Shown: positions 28,600-38,214, counted from the stretch's first letter. The stretch: 64,000 bases of DNA from LD21 sp963715785 (GCA_963715785.1 OY970276.1:2418001-2482000), one strand, 5' to 3'. The notes: generated by a model from the letters alone, not told the origin. Numbers and translations are program-made.

Positions 28600-31584
28600 A
28601 TGCGCCCTTTAAGGTCATTTCTGCTATTGTTGATCTTTCTGGCCTGTTTTACCGGTCTGCATTATATAATACATGCCAATCAACTCTTCCCTTCCATAAA
28701 TGAGTTTGTTCCATCAGTTCCTCCGGGCTTTGGAACTTCTGTGAAAGAGGAAAGCGACAGGCTGGTTAAAGTGCCTGTTGACACATTCTCAGCACCTGCT
28801 GAAAGCAGTAATTCAGATACGACCTCTTTGTCTGAAGCTCCGACTGAAGCTGCAGAATATCCATTGCATGGATTTCTCGATTCTCTCAGGTTTTCAAAAA
28901 GACAGGTAAGAATAATTTATTACGGAGATTCACAGATTGAAGGAGATAGGATCACCTCTTACCTGCGTCATACTCTGCGAAAGGGCAGGGGGGGAACAGG
29001 ACCGGGACTCTTTTTGCCTCTGATGCCGGTTATGTATACCAGGTCAATATCGATTCGATCATCTTCGAACTGGATAAGATATAATTATCTTTCTTTTAAA
29101 GCCGGTGAGATTTCTCACAGGAATCTCGGGCCCTTCATGGCTATCTGCCGTTATATGCCTGAAGGGGAAATAACCGCGCAGCCTGAAAAAGCATCTGTCA
29201 GAATCAGACCCTCCAACGTATCTGACAGTGCGTCAGCCGAATATGATTTCCTCAGGGTTTTTTACGGTAATACTGAAGGAACTGTAAAAATTGAAGTCAG
29301 ATCAGAAAATAGAGTCCTGTTTCGGGATACGCTTAAAACCGGTACCGCTTTCAATGAAATAAAATGCCCGTTATACGGTAAAAAGGCTATAGAGATTGAT
29401 TTTGAAGGAAGGGTAAGTCCGGATATCTATGGAATGAGCATAGAGAGTGATACAGGAGTCATTGTCGACAATATACCTCAGAGGGGCAGTGCCGGTCTCG
29501 AATTTACGATGGTTGACAGGAGCAATCTTCAGGAGTCATTTAAAAAACTGGCACCCGACCTGATTATTCTGCAGTACGGGCTGAACATTGTGCGAAATGT
29601 AAAGGATAATTATTCATACTATCAGAAGGGCCTGCTGAGACAGATTTTACGGATTAAGGAGACCAGTCCATTAACTCCCATTCTCGTTGTAGGAGTATCT
29701 GATATGGCAGCGAATGAAGGCGACAGCATTAAATCGTTTGATAATATACCCGCCATAGTTTATGCACAGAAACAAGCCACTGTCAAAGCAGAAGTTGTAT
29801 TCTGGGATTCCTATAGTGCCATGGGAGGAAAATCTTCAATCATTAAATGGGCTTCGAAAAAACCCGCTCTCGCACAAAGGGACTTCGTACACCTTACTTT
29901 TCCCGGAGCTGACACACTCTCATCTCTGCTTGAGGCATCTTTATTTGTAATCCGTCCTGCTGATACACTGCTTAATGCAAAATCTGAAATATCTGAAGTA
30001 ATTGTGCCTGAGGCGCCACGTGTGATTCTTGATACTCCTGTAAAAGAAGAAAAGAAGCCGGGTTTTTTCAGTTCGATTCTATTCTCCTTACTGAATTTTG
30101 ATCCGGGAAATCCTTTTATCTTCACATCAGCAGCATTCTGGATTTTCTTTCTTTTTGTTCTTGGCGGCTATTCCCTGGTATATAAGAAATTAAAGATCAG
30201 GAATGTATATCTTTTCCTGATAAGTCTTTTCTTTTACTATAAAGCCGGAGGCTTGTTCCTGTTCATCCTGTTATTTGTAACAATTACCGATTATAGCTGC
30301 GGTATCCTGATATTTAAATCGAAGACAGTCGCGGCAAAAAGGTTTTTTGTTCTCCTAAGCATAATTTCTAATCTCGGACTGCTGGCTTATTTTAAATATA
30401 CCGGATTTATATTAAGGACGATAAATGAGTTGTTCGGTACACATTTCATTGTTTATGATCTGTTGTCATCAGTTTCAAATTCAATTCTCGGGACAACCTT
30501 TGACATTAGTTCCATAATACTGCCTGTTGGCATTTCATTTTTTACATTTCAGTCACTCAGCTATACAATAGATGTATACAGGCGGAAAATGGAACCCGTG
30601 AGAAATATTATTGATTTTGGCTTTTACGTTTCATTCTTTCCGCATCTTGTTGCTGGGCCAATAGTGAGGGCTTCAGTTTTTATGCCACAGATATACCAGG
30701 AGTTCAGGCTTTCAAAACCTGAGTTCAGCCATGCCCTGTATATGATATCAAAAGGACTGTTAAAAAAAATAGTCATTTCTAATTTTATTGCATTGAATCT
30801 TGTAGACAGGGTATTTGATGCTCCGTCTATTTACTCGGGATTTGAAAATCTGCTGGCAATTTATGGGTATGGTCTGCAGATATACTGCGATTTCTCGGGA
30901 TATACAGATATTGCTATTGGTGTAGCATTGATACTGGGATTCAGGCTTCCCGTAAATTTTAACTCTCCATATAAGGCGAAAAGCATAACCGATTTTTGGA
31001 AGAGATGGCACATATCACTCTCGCAATGGCTTCGCGATTATCTCTATATTTCCCTGGGTGGTAACAGGAAGGGGAAGATTCGCACCTATTTTAATCTCAT
31101 GATAACGATGCTCCTGGGCGGATTATGGCACGGCGCATCTTTACGGTATATAATCTGGGGAGGATTGCATGGCATTGGGCTGGTCGTTGATAAGATATGG
31201 AATGCAATTTTCAGGTTTCGATTTAAGAATAGCCGCGCCGGAAAAATGTTGGGGATTTTTATAACCTTTCAGTTCGTCAACTTTTGCTGGATCTTCTTCC
31301 GGGCTCCTGATCTTGAAAGCGTTAAGACCATGTTCAGACAGATATTTGAGAATTTCTCGCCTGGATCATATATGACGGTACTGCCGGCATACAGCAGCGC
31401 TTTAGTATTGATGGCTGTAGCCTATATTATACATTTCCTGCCTGAAAAGACCCGGGAATCATACAGAGGGCTATTTATAAAAATCCCGCTGGCTGCACAG
31501 TTTGCTGTTGTTATGGCTGTTGCTATACTGCTCTTCAGGATGCGCACCACAGAAGTTATGCCTTTTATTTATTTCAGGTTTTAG
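28600..31584 (+). CDS. SGNH-hydrolase / MBOAT O-acyltransferase fusion
   Basis: A 994-residue protein. An N-terminal TM is followed by an extracytoplasmic SGNH-type domain (~100-460): block I YYGDSQIEGDR with Ser111, LIILQYGLN as the Gly/Asn block, and RDFVHLTFPGAD with the Asp-x-x-His pair near 428-431. From ~500 the protein is an AlgI-type MBOAT with ~10 TM segments: NPFIFTSAAFWIFF, FYVSFFPHLVAGPIVR, TDFWKRWHISLSQWLRDYLY, and LLGGLWHGASLRYIIWGG with His844. Together these could move acyl groups across the membrane and place them on a polymer, as PatA+PatB or AlgI+AlgX do in two polypeptides. The ORF is clean, so the fusion is not a frameshift product. The acceptor is unknown; peptidoglycan is one possibility. 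Confidence 0.88.
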   Translation: MRPLRSFLLLLIFLACFTGLHYIIHANQLFPSINEFVPSVPPGFGTSVKEESDRLVKVPVDTFSAPAESSNSDTTSLSEAPTEAAEYPLHGFLDSLRFSKRQVRIIYYGDSQIEGDRITSYLRHTLRKGRGGTGPGLFLPLMPVMYTRSISIRSSSNWIRYNYLSFKAGEISHRNLGPFMAICRYMPEGEITAQPEKASVRIRPSNVSDSASAEYDFLRVFYGNTEGTVKIEVRSENRVLFRDTLKTGTAFNEIKCPLYGKKAIEIDFEGRVSPDIYGMSIESDTGVIVDNIPQRGSAGLEFTMVDRSNLQESFKKLAPDLIILQYGLNIVRNVKDNYSYYQKGLLRQILRIKETSPLTPILVVGVSDMAANEGDSIKSFDNIPAIVYAQKQATVKAEVVFWDSYSAMGGKSSIIKWASKKPALAQRDFVHLTFPGADTLSSLLEASLFVIRPADTLLNAKSEISEVIVPEAPRVILDTPVKEEKKPGFFSSILFSLLNFDPGNPFIFTSAAFWIFFLFVLGGYSLVYKKLKIRNVYLFLISLFFYYKAGGLFLFILLFVTITDYSCGILIFKSKTVAAKRFFVLLSIISNLGLLAYFKYTGFILRTINELFGTHFIVYDLLSSVSNSILGTTFDISSIILPVGISFFTFQSLSYTIDVYRRKMEPVRNIIDFGFYVSFFPHLVAGPIVRASVFMPQIYQEFRLSKPEFSHALYMISKGLLKKIVISNFIALNLVDRVFDAPSIYSGFENLLAIYGYGLQIYCDFSGYTDIAIGVALILGFRLPVNFNSPYKAKSITDFWKRWHISLSQWLRDYLYISLGGNRKGKIRTYFNLMITMLLGGLWHGASLRYIIWGGLHGIGLVVDKIWNAIFRFRFKNSRAGKMLGIFITFQFVNFCWIFFRAPDLESVKTMFRQIFENFSPGSYMTVLPAYSSALVLMAVAYIIHFLPEKTRESYRGLFIKIPLAAQFAVVMAVAILLFRMRTTEVMPFIYFRF

Positions 31585-31643
31585 CGTGCTTTGCGGTTAA
31601 AAGAATAAATTGAACAAAGTTGAGTTCAATAATCAGAAGAAGA

Positions 31644-32877
31644 TTAAAGATAAGTGGTCAGGTTTTTCTCACCTTTTACAAAAGGTGCAATAGCCCGCTC
31701 ATAAATACCCTGGACATATGCAATTGCCATACCATAATTTGTGACCGGAACACCGGCTTTAATCGCAGGCTGAAGTCTGTTGTATAACTGCTTTCTGGTG
31801 ATCATGCAGCCGCCACATTGGATCACAAGGGAGTAGTCGGTTACCGGACGGGACAGGCCATCGAGACCTGCCACAACATCGTATTCTATCTTTTTGCCTG
31901 TAAAACCGGTTATCCATCGGGGAATTTTTGTTCTTCCGATATCATCACACGATACATGATGGGTACAGGATTCAAGCAGAAGTATTCTGTCACCATCCTT
32001 TAATCCGGATATTTTCGGTGTTCCCTTTAAGATAATTATCAAAATCACCTTTGAATCGCGCAAGCATAATGCTGAAACTGGTCAGCGGAATATCGTGCGG
32101 AATAGAAGCATCAGCTTTGACAAACACCTGTGAATCTGTTATGGCAAGAGCGGGCTTTATCCTTGTTTTTTTCAGGAATGCATCGACCTCTCTTTCCTTT
32201 AGTACAATTGCAACAGCTTCATTGTCAAGAATATCTCTGATTGCCTGCATCTGCGGAAGGATTAGCCGGCCTGCCGGGGCTTCAATATCAATAGGTGTTA
32301 TAAGAATTACGATGTCACCATAGCTTATAAGATCACCCAGCAGCGACGGAGTCTTGTATGAGTGTTCGGGTATTGTATTGGCAATAAGATTTATAAGCTC
32401 CTCAAAATTACGTTTATCTGCAGATGAAAATTCAAAGAGGGGAGTGCCTGTTATTTTCAGTACCAGGTGCTGAAATTCAGCAGTTGGCATCTGAATGTCA
32501 GATTTACTGTGAATTACAATGTATGGGAGATCATGGTCATTGAATTTCCTGACCAGATCATCTTCAAAAGATCCCCATGAGTTTTCAGTTATGACAAGAA
32601 GAGCAAGGTCAATAATTTCAAGGGTTTTTATTGTACGGTCGACTCTTTTCTGTCCGAGCTCGCCGGAGTCGTCAATACCTGCAGTATCTACAAATATTAC
32701 GGGACCAAAGCCTGTGATTTCAAATGATTTTTTTACAGGGTCGGTTGTGGTGCCGGCATGGTCGGATACTATGGCAATTTCCTGACCTGCGAGACAGTTG
32801 ATCAGGCTGCTTTTGCCGTTATTGCGCCGGCCATAAATGCCAATATGCGGTTTTGACTCTCGTCCTTTGGTATTCAT
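31644..32877 (-). CDS. hydF: [FeFe]-hydrogenase H-cluster maturation GTPase HydF, one frameshift
   Basis: Scaffold on which the HydE/HydG products build the 2Fe subcluster before transfer to HydA. N-terminal GTPase: IGIYGRRNNGKSSLINCL (P-loop), AGTTTDPVKK (G2), VDTAGIDD (G3), VIHSKSD (G4). After the dimerisation domain the frame shifts near 32045, and the C-terminal cluster domain reads CTHHVSCDDIGRTKIPRW then QCGGCMITRKQL, supplying the 4Fe-4S Cys ligands, and ends TNYGMAIAYVQGIYERAIAPF. ATG at 32877 is chosen; 32895 overlaps a -7 box. Merged length ~410 is normal. HydA, HydE and HydG are not in the window. Confidence 0.93.
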
Positions 32878-32892
32878 TTCAGAAATTTGCTG

Positions 32893-32900
32893 CAAAATTA
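32893..32900 (-). promoter_or_regulatory. putative -7 box for hydF (TAATTTTG on the minus strand)
   Basis: Reverse complement of CAAAATTA. Fits TAnnTTTG and lies 16 bases before the hydF start; no clear -33 element. Confidence 0.4.
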
Positions 32901-32923
32901 ATGATTTTTTTATGAGAGTGTCG

Positions 32924-33000
32924 ACCTCTGTGCAACTCTGTGTAGCTAAAAAGAAGAACTGACACAGAGGGCCGCTGAGGGTTCACAGAGAGCCACAGAG
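32924..33000. repeat. intergenic CTCTGTG/CACAGAG inverted heptamer repeat
   Basis: Two CTCTGTG heptamers (32926-32932 and 32936-32942) are followed by three CACAGAG heptamers (32963-32969, 32984-32990, 32994-33000), so the two halves can fold into a hairpin. Related heptamers occur at 35842-35880. It lies between hydF and aspA, both minus strand. Confidence 0.7.
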
Positions 33001-33003
33001 TTT

Positions 33004-34443
33004 TCACAGCTCATCAAGCGAAAAACCCAGTTTCAGAAGATTACCAGGTTCAAGAATGGATTTGAGTTTTGTTTCGTCAATCAGCTTCAGAATTCTGTTT
33101 GCTTCAAAGATGTCGATCTTCTTCTCTTTCATCAGACCTGCCAGTTCGGCAGATTTATGATATCCGATATGCGGATTTAAGGCAGTTGCAACTGATGGAT
33201 TGAATATTACCGCATCGTACCCCGCCTTTTCATTTATTAAAAGTCCGGTGAAGAGATTATTAAGCAGTGAGATATTACACGAAATAAGAAGATTAATGCT
33301 TTCAATAACCGCACATCCTATAACAGGCAGATAAGCATTTAATTCAAGAGCTCCCTGTCCGCTGAGCGAAGAGATAAGCACATCGTTCGAATAAATTTTA
33401 TGGGCTGCTGATATGACAAATTCAGGAATTACAGGATTTATCTTTCCGGGCATTATTGAGCTTCCAACCTGTCTTTCAGGTATTGATATTGTCTTTTCAC
33501 CGGCCAGATCTGAAGCGAGAAGGCGAAGATCGGAAGACATTTTTTCAAGGTTTACTGCATGGGCTTTTAATGTTGCATGGATCTCAACCCACTTGTCCAT
33601 ATTGCTAGTGGCATCGGATAGATTTTCACTGTGAGCCAGGGGAAGTCCGGTAAGTTTCCTGAGTTCCGGGACCACTTCCATAATAAAAAAGCGAGGCAGT
33701 GATAACCCGGTACCTATTGCGCCTCCGCCAAGATTGACCTGCTTGATTCTTTCGGAGCATTTTGAGACTCTCCACCAGTCGCGCGACAAGTGCTTCATTA
33801 TAGGTGCTGAAAAGCAAACCGAATGATGAGGGCACAGCAGCCTGCATCTGTGTATATCCGGGACGGAGCTTTTCCCTGTTATTCTTTTCATACTCCTCCA
33901 CCTTTTGTCTGAGCTGATTTATTTTTTCTTCCAGCAATTGAAGAAGATTCATTACTGCGACAGTGAGGGCAGTGGGAATTACATCATTCGTTGACTGATA
34001 AATGTTTGCATGTTCAAGAGGATCGATTATCCCATATTCGCCGCACTTTATGTCCGGAGCTCAATAAGGGCCGTATTTGTGATTATCTCATTGATATTCA
34101 TGTTAATGCTCGTCCCGGCACCACCCTGGACTGCAGGAACAATAAACTGATCAAAATAGTTGCCATCTGAAACCTCACGGGCAGCTGAGCACAGGGAATT
34201 GAGGATCTCATCGCTGATGATTTTAAAGTTAAGATCTTTTCCGAATTTTGATTCAGCGGCTTTGCGGAATTTCCTGTAAGTGTTATAGCATGCCAGCTTT
34301 GTGATACCAACTGCTTTGTACCATTCAACAGGAAATTGAGAATTCCCGGGGAAATTTTCTTTTGCCCTTACGGAGTGAATACCATATAAAGCATCTGAAG
34401 GAACTTGTTTCTGTCCCAGACTATCTTTTTCTATCCGATTCAT
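33004..34443 (-). CDS. aspA: aspartate ammonia-lyase, frameshifted
   Basis: Cytosolic enzyme converting L-aspartate to fumarate and ammonia, here probably feeding fumarate reduction. N-terminal block MNRIEKDSLGQKQVPSDALYG; ATG at 34443 chosen, 34455 also possible. The frame breaks near 34060, resumes CGEYGIIDPLEHANIYQSTNDVIPTA, goes on RPGYTQMQAAVPSSFG, and breaks again near 33765. It ends with the fumarase/aspartase signature GSSIMPGKINPVIPE and a C-terminal helical domain. Merged length ~475 is normal. aspA beside hydF is a neighbourhood known from Bacteroides hydrogenase-maturation clusters. Confidence 0.92.
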
Positions 34444-34446
34444 TTC

Positions 34447-34497
34447 GAAATCCATTAACCGCAAAGGTCGCAAAGTTTTTACGCAAAGGTCGCAAAG
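34447..34497. repeat. CGCAAAG repeat unit upstream of aspA
   Basis: A 16-base direct repeat CGCAAAGGTCGCAAAG occurs at 34460-34475 and 34482-34497; each copy is itself two CGCAAAG heptamers. The preceding 19 bases GAAATCCATTAACCGCAAA (34447-34465) recur exactly at 35779-35797. It overlaps the alternative start of aspA. Confidence 0.75.
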
Positions 34498-34534
34498 AAC
34501 TTCTTAATTACTTTATCACTAAATCCCGAGAACG

Positions 34535-34562
34535 AACTCCCTTTTAGGAGGCAGGGGGCAAA
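34535..34562. repeat. intergenic GGAGGCAGGGGGCAAA repeat
   Basis: CTCCC/GGAG arms flank a short AT spacer and are followed by GGAGGCAGGGGGCAAA (34547-34562). The same string with one extra G is found at 63352-63368 in the nuo operon. Confidence 0.6.
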
Positions 34563-34589
34563 AAATGCAGGAGGCTAACTATTAATGAG

Positions 34590-35765
34590 TTAAATATTGC
34601 TACCCGAAACCGGTTTTGCATATGCCAGCACATCCTTGCCTGTGATCTCTGTTGGGCAAAGAATTATCAATCTTTCAAGAACATTCCTGAATTCCCTTAT
34701 ATTTCCGGTCCATTGAATTTTTTGCAGTTCCTTAATTGCATCTTCCTTCACAATTCTCTTGCTCATCCCATATTCACTGCAGATAAGAGAATTAAAATAT
34801 TCTGCCAGAATCGGAATATCTTCTTCCCTTTCATTGAGAGAAGGAACATGAATAAGAATTACGCTGAGCCTGTGGTACAGATCCTCACGGAAGTTATTGG
34901 CTTCTATTTCTTTCTTAATATTCTTGTTTGTTGCTGTTATGACTCTGACATTGACATGAATGTCCTTATCGGATCCGACCCTGCTGATCTTATTTTCCTG
35001 AAGGGCTCTTAATACTTTTGCCTGTGCTGAAAGGCTCATATCGCCAATTTCATCAAGAAAAAGCGTCCCCCCGTTTGCCTGTTCAAATTTGCCGATCCTC
35101 TGTTTTATAGCTGAAGTGAAAGAACCTTTTTCATGACCGAATAATTCACTTTCAATAAGTTCTGATGGGATGGCGGCACAGTTAACTTCGATAAAAGGGC
35201 CTTTTGCCCTGCTGCTTTTTTCGTGGATCTGATGAGCGACTAGTTCCTTGCCAGTACCATTGGCACCAGTGATCAGAATCCTGGCTTCAGTAGGGGCAAC
35301 CCTGTCGATCATGCTTTTGACATTTTCTATCGCTGCCGATTCACCTACAATTTCATACATTTTGCTTACCTTATTCTTCAGTACCTGTGTCTGAGTAATA
35401 AGGGTTGATTTATCCATGGCATTTCTGATAGTAATGAGCAACCTGTTAAGGTCAAGCGGTTTCTCCAAAAAATCATATGCCCCCTTCTTTATTGATTCAA
35501 CTGCTGTGTCGATATTTCCATGGCCGGAAATCATAATGACCGGAGTATCGGAAGAACTTTCGGATATTTTTTCAAGAACTTCAATACCGTCCATTTTGGC
35601 CATCTTAATATCGCAAAGAACTATATCGTAAGAATTTGCAGAGAACATTTCAAGCCCTTTTGGCCCGTCTTCAGCAAGGTCAACTTCATGTTTTTCATAT
35701 TCCAAAACCTCCTTCAGAGTGTTCCGGATTGCCCGTTCATCGTCTATGACCAGAATTTTCGACAT
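34590..35765 (-). CDS. NtrC-type sigma-54 response regulator lacking an HTH domain
   Basis: A 391-residue regulator. Receiver domain (1-~120): ILVIDDERAIR, phospho-acceptor Asp in DIVLCDIKMAKMDG, EKPLDLNRLL. AAA+ domain (~145-375): Walker A-like GANGTGKELVAHQI, Walker B GGTLFLDEIGDMS, arginine-finger region NFREDLYHRLSV. The sigma-54 contact loop, GAFTGA in the classical family, is GSFTSA here (35109-35126). The protein ends soon after the AAA+ domain (AYAKPVSGSNI), so the usual Fis-type DNA-binding domain is absent. No histidine kinase is adjacent. Target genes unknown. The frame is intact inside the error-dense block. Confidence 0.88.
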   Translation of the reverse strand: MSKILVIDDERAIRNTLKEVLEYEKHEVDLAEDGPKGLEMFSANSYDIVLCDIKMAKMDGIEVLEKISESSSDTPVIMISGHGNIDTAVESIKKGAYDFLEKPLDLNRLLITIRNAMDKSTLITQTQVLKNKVSKMYEIVGESAAIENVKSMIDRVAPTEARILITGANGTGKELVAHQIHEKSSRAKGPFIEVNCAAIPSELIESELFGHEKGSFTSAIKQRIGKFEQANGGTLFLDEIGDMSLSAQAKVLRALQENKISRVGSDKDIHVNVRVITATNKNIKKEIEANNFREDLYHRLSVILIHVPSLNEREEDIPILAEYFNSLICSEYGMSKRIVKEDAIKELQKIQWTGNIREFRNVLERLIILCPTEITGKDVLAYAKPVSGSNI

Positions 35766-35778
35766 GCCTGATTTTTTT

Positions 35779-35907
35779 GAAATCCATTAACCGCAAATTC
35801 CGATAGCTATCGGAACGCAAAGAAAATAAATAAGAACTTACACAGAGTTTCACAGAGGTATCACAGAGTGCACGGAGATACTTATGAAGATTGCCCTGTG
35901 CCCCTCT
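35779..35907. repeat. composite intergenic repeat with an 18-bp perfect palindrome
   Basis: Contains the 19-base string shared with 34447-34465, the perfect palindrome TTCCGATAGCTATCGGAA (35798-35815), a CGCAAAG heptamer (35816-35822), then a CACAGAG heptamer series at about 35842-35880. It lies between the ABC permease and the NtrC-type regulator, both minus strand. Confidence 0.7.
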
Positions 35908-35915
35908 GAGCTTTT

Positions 35916-37275
35916 TCAGCCACTGTACCGAAGCCATTTCCACATCTCTTTCCAGGAAGTTTTTTTCCCGTACATAAGGATACCTGTCCTGTAGACTTTT
36001 GCAGCCATCCACACAAATGCAGCGAACGTCAACAGCATTATAACCATTGAAACAGCTATCTGCCAGTATGGAACACCAAAGGGAATACGTGCCATCATCA
36101 CTATCGGAGCTGTAAGCGGTATCATGGAACACCAGAATGAGAGAGAGCTTTCGGGGTTTTGCATTGTCCCCATTGCTACCATTAATCCGAGTATTATTGG
36201 TATTGTAACCGGAAGCATAAACTGCTGGGTTTCTGTTTCATTATCGACCGCTGAGCCGATAGCTGCAAACACTGAGGCATATAACAGGTACCCAGTCATA
36301 AAATAGAAGACAAAGCAGATTATTATGAGTACCCCAGGGCTGATTCATGGCGTTATCGAACATTTTTGAGAATTCGGCAAGCTGAGGTGATGCTTCTGTT
36401 GTTTGCGCGGTTGTTGCGGTCGGCTGATTTCCAGACATTAAATTTTGAGGCATTGTTTGTGAGATCTCAGTAATACCTGATTTTGGAAGGATGGTGGATT
36501 TTAACACCCCCACAATTCCGACAGTAAGAAAGATCCAGATCATAAATTGTGTAAGACCCACAAGCGCGATACCAATGATTTTACCCATCATGAGCTGCAC
36601 GGGTTTGACGGATGAGATAATAACCTCAACCACTCTGCTTGTCTTTTCTTCAATAACACCCCTCATTACCTGCGCACCGAAAATGAAGACCAGCATATAC
36701 ATAAGGAAACCCAGAACGTAAGCGAGGGCCATTGCTATGCCGGTGCTTGTACCTTTTTCAACACCCGATTCATCGAGCTTTTTTGTCTGGATTGATACAT
36801 TTGTCTCGACGTTTTTCATTATATCGTCAAGATTCTGAATCTTGTATGCCAGAAGCTTCTGCCGTTCAATTTCCTTTTTGAGAGAGTTTTCAATATAAGT
36901 AAGGAGACCGATTGGAGGCTGATTTTTTGAGATCAGATAGACAGCATTTGGTGTATTCACAAGCTCAGGTGAGATGTATAGTATTCCATAGTACCCCGAT
37001 TTTTCAAATGTTTTTTTGAGTTCATCTACATTAGTGTTATCGAGGTATACAAATTCAGCATCTTTTGTATTTTTAATTACGCCCTTGAAGAGGTCGGAGT
37101 TGTCTTCAATAACGGCAATCTTCTTAAATTCACCACTCTGGTTCATCATAAGGACAGTGGGTACAATTATTATAGCTGCCATGAGAACAGGTGCAAGAAT
37201 AGTCATAATGATGAATGATTTTTTTCTCACCCTTGTAACATATTCTCTTTTAATAATTACGGATATCTTGTTCAT
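35916..37275 (-). CDS. ABC-2 type transporter permease (NatB-like), one frameshift
   Basis: Inner-membrane component of an ABC exporter. N-terminus MNKISVIIKREYVTRVRKKSF then a TM (MTILAPVLMAAIIIVPTV), a ~150-residue periplasmic domain, and a TM bundle starting AYVLGFLMYMLVFIFG with the conserved RGVIEEKTSRVVEVIISSVKP. The frame breaks near 36300-36340, and the last TM segments (TGYLLYASVFAAIGSAVDNETETQQ, SMIPLTAPIVMMAR) lie in the next frame ending at 35916. Merged length ~450. Paired with the ATPase gene immediately upstream; substrate unknown (Na+ export is one family role). Confidence 0.88.
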
Positions 37276-37305
37276 AATTGAAAGGTTTCTTAGTTAATGG
37301 CAGTA

Positions 37306-38214
37306 TTAATTTCGGGCTTCGATCACTCTGATAAAAATTTCATTCATTGAAGGCAATGCAGGGTTGAAAGAGACAATATTGCCTGATTTCATAAGTGTCT
37401 GAAGAATCTCATTAGTAGAAATATTGGTTGTTGTCTTTAATCTGACGATGCTTTTATTATTTGTTTTTTGCTGATTAAGGATATCATAATGTCCGTTACC
37501 CTCAATTTTTACATCACCGTCAAAAACAAGGTCATATTCATTAGCTGCCCACGTACGACGTATATCGTCGACGCTTCCTTCCAGTATAGTTTTTGCTTTG
37601 TCGATAAGTGTGATATTATCACAGAGCTCTTCAACAGATTCCATATTATGGGTTGAAAAGATTATTGTAGCTCCCCGTTCACGAAGGAACAGAATTTCCT
37701 TCTTTACGATATTTGTATTCAGAGGATCAAAGCCAGTGAAGGGTTCATCAAAGATCAGCAGTTTTGGCTCATGCAGCACTGTGGTTACAAATTGCACTTT
37801 TTGTTGCATTCCTTTTGAGAGTTCCTCCACTTTTTTGCCCCACCAGTCGATGATATCAAGTTTTTTAAACCAGTACTTCAATCTTTTCATTGCTTCAGCT
37901 TTTGTGAGACCCTTAAGCTGTGCAAAGTATAAAGCCTGTTCGCCTACTCTCATTTTTTTATATAAGCCTCTTTCTTCAGGGAGATATCCGATAAGCTGAA
38001 CATCGGAAGGCATGAGTTTTTTGCCATTTAGGAATAACTCGCCTGAATCTGGTCCGGTAATCTGGTTGATAATCCTGATTAGTGTTGTCTTTCCTGCTCC
38101 ATTTGGTCCCAGCAGTCCATAAATGCATTGTTCCGGAACGGAAATGCTTACATTATCGAGTGCCAGCTTGCTTCCGTATTGTTTAGTGACATTCTTCGCT
38201 TCAAAAAGTGCCAT
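37306..38214 (-). CDS. ABC transporter ATP-binding protein (NatA-like)
   Basis: A 302-residue ATPase with Walker A GLLGPNGAGKTTLIR, Q-loop GYLPEERGLYKK, signature LSKGMQQKVQ, Walker B KLLIFDEPFTGFDP and the switch His in IIFSTHNMES. The C-terminal ~70 residues are a domain typical of the NatA/DrrA exporter group. It precedes the permease gene by 30 bases on the same strand. Energises export of an unknown substrate. Confidence 0.92.
   Translation of the reverse strand: MALFEAKNVTKQYGSKLALDNVSISVPEQCIYGLLGPNGAGKTTLIRIINQITGPDSGELFLNGKKLMPSDVQLIGYLPEERGLYKKMRVGEQALYFAQLKGLTKAEAMKRLKYWFKKLDIIDWWGKKVEELSKGMQQKVQFVTTVLHEPKLLIFDEPFTGFDPLNTNIVKKEILFLRERGATIIFSTHNMESVEELCDNITLIDKAKTILEGSVDDIRRTWAANEYDLVFDGDVKIEGNGHYDILNQQKTNNKSIVRLKTTTNISTNEILQTLMKSGNIVSFNPALPSMNEIFIRVIEARN

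Noticed and set aside
30017..30022. CACGTG as a parS core near parAB
   Set aside because: The flanks do not form the parS palindrome, and the site is inside the fusion coding sequence.
28600..31584. SGNH-MBOAT fusion created by an indel joining two genes
   Set aside because: The reading frame is open and family-like through the junction at residues 460-500, and the surrounding region (18.5-31.6 kb) has only one other detected indel.
31644..32063. HydF cluster-ligand loss (Gln before CGGC)
   Set aside because: The Cys residues are present and QCGGCM, as far as I recall, is a normal variant in the family.
34460..34497. CRISPR-like direct repeat
   Set aside because: Only two 16-base copies with a 6-base gap and no cas genes.
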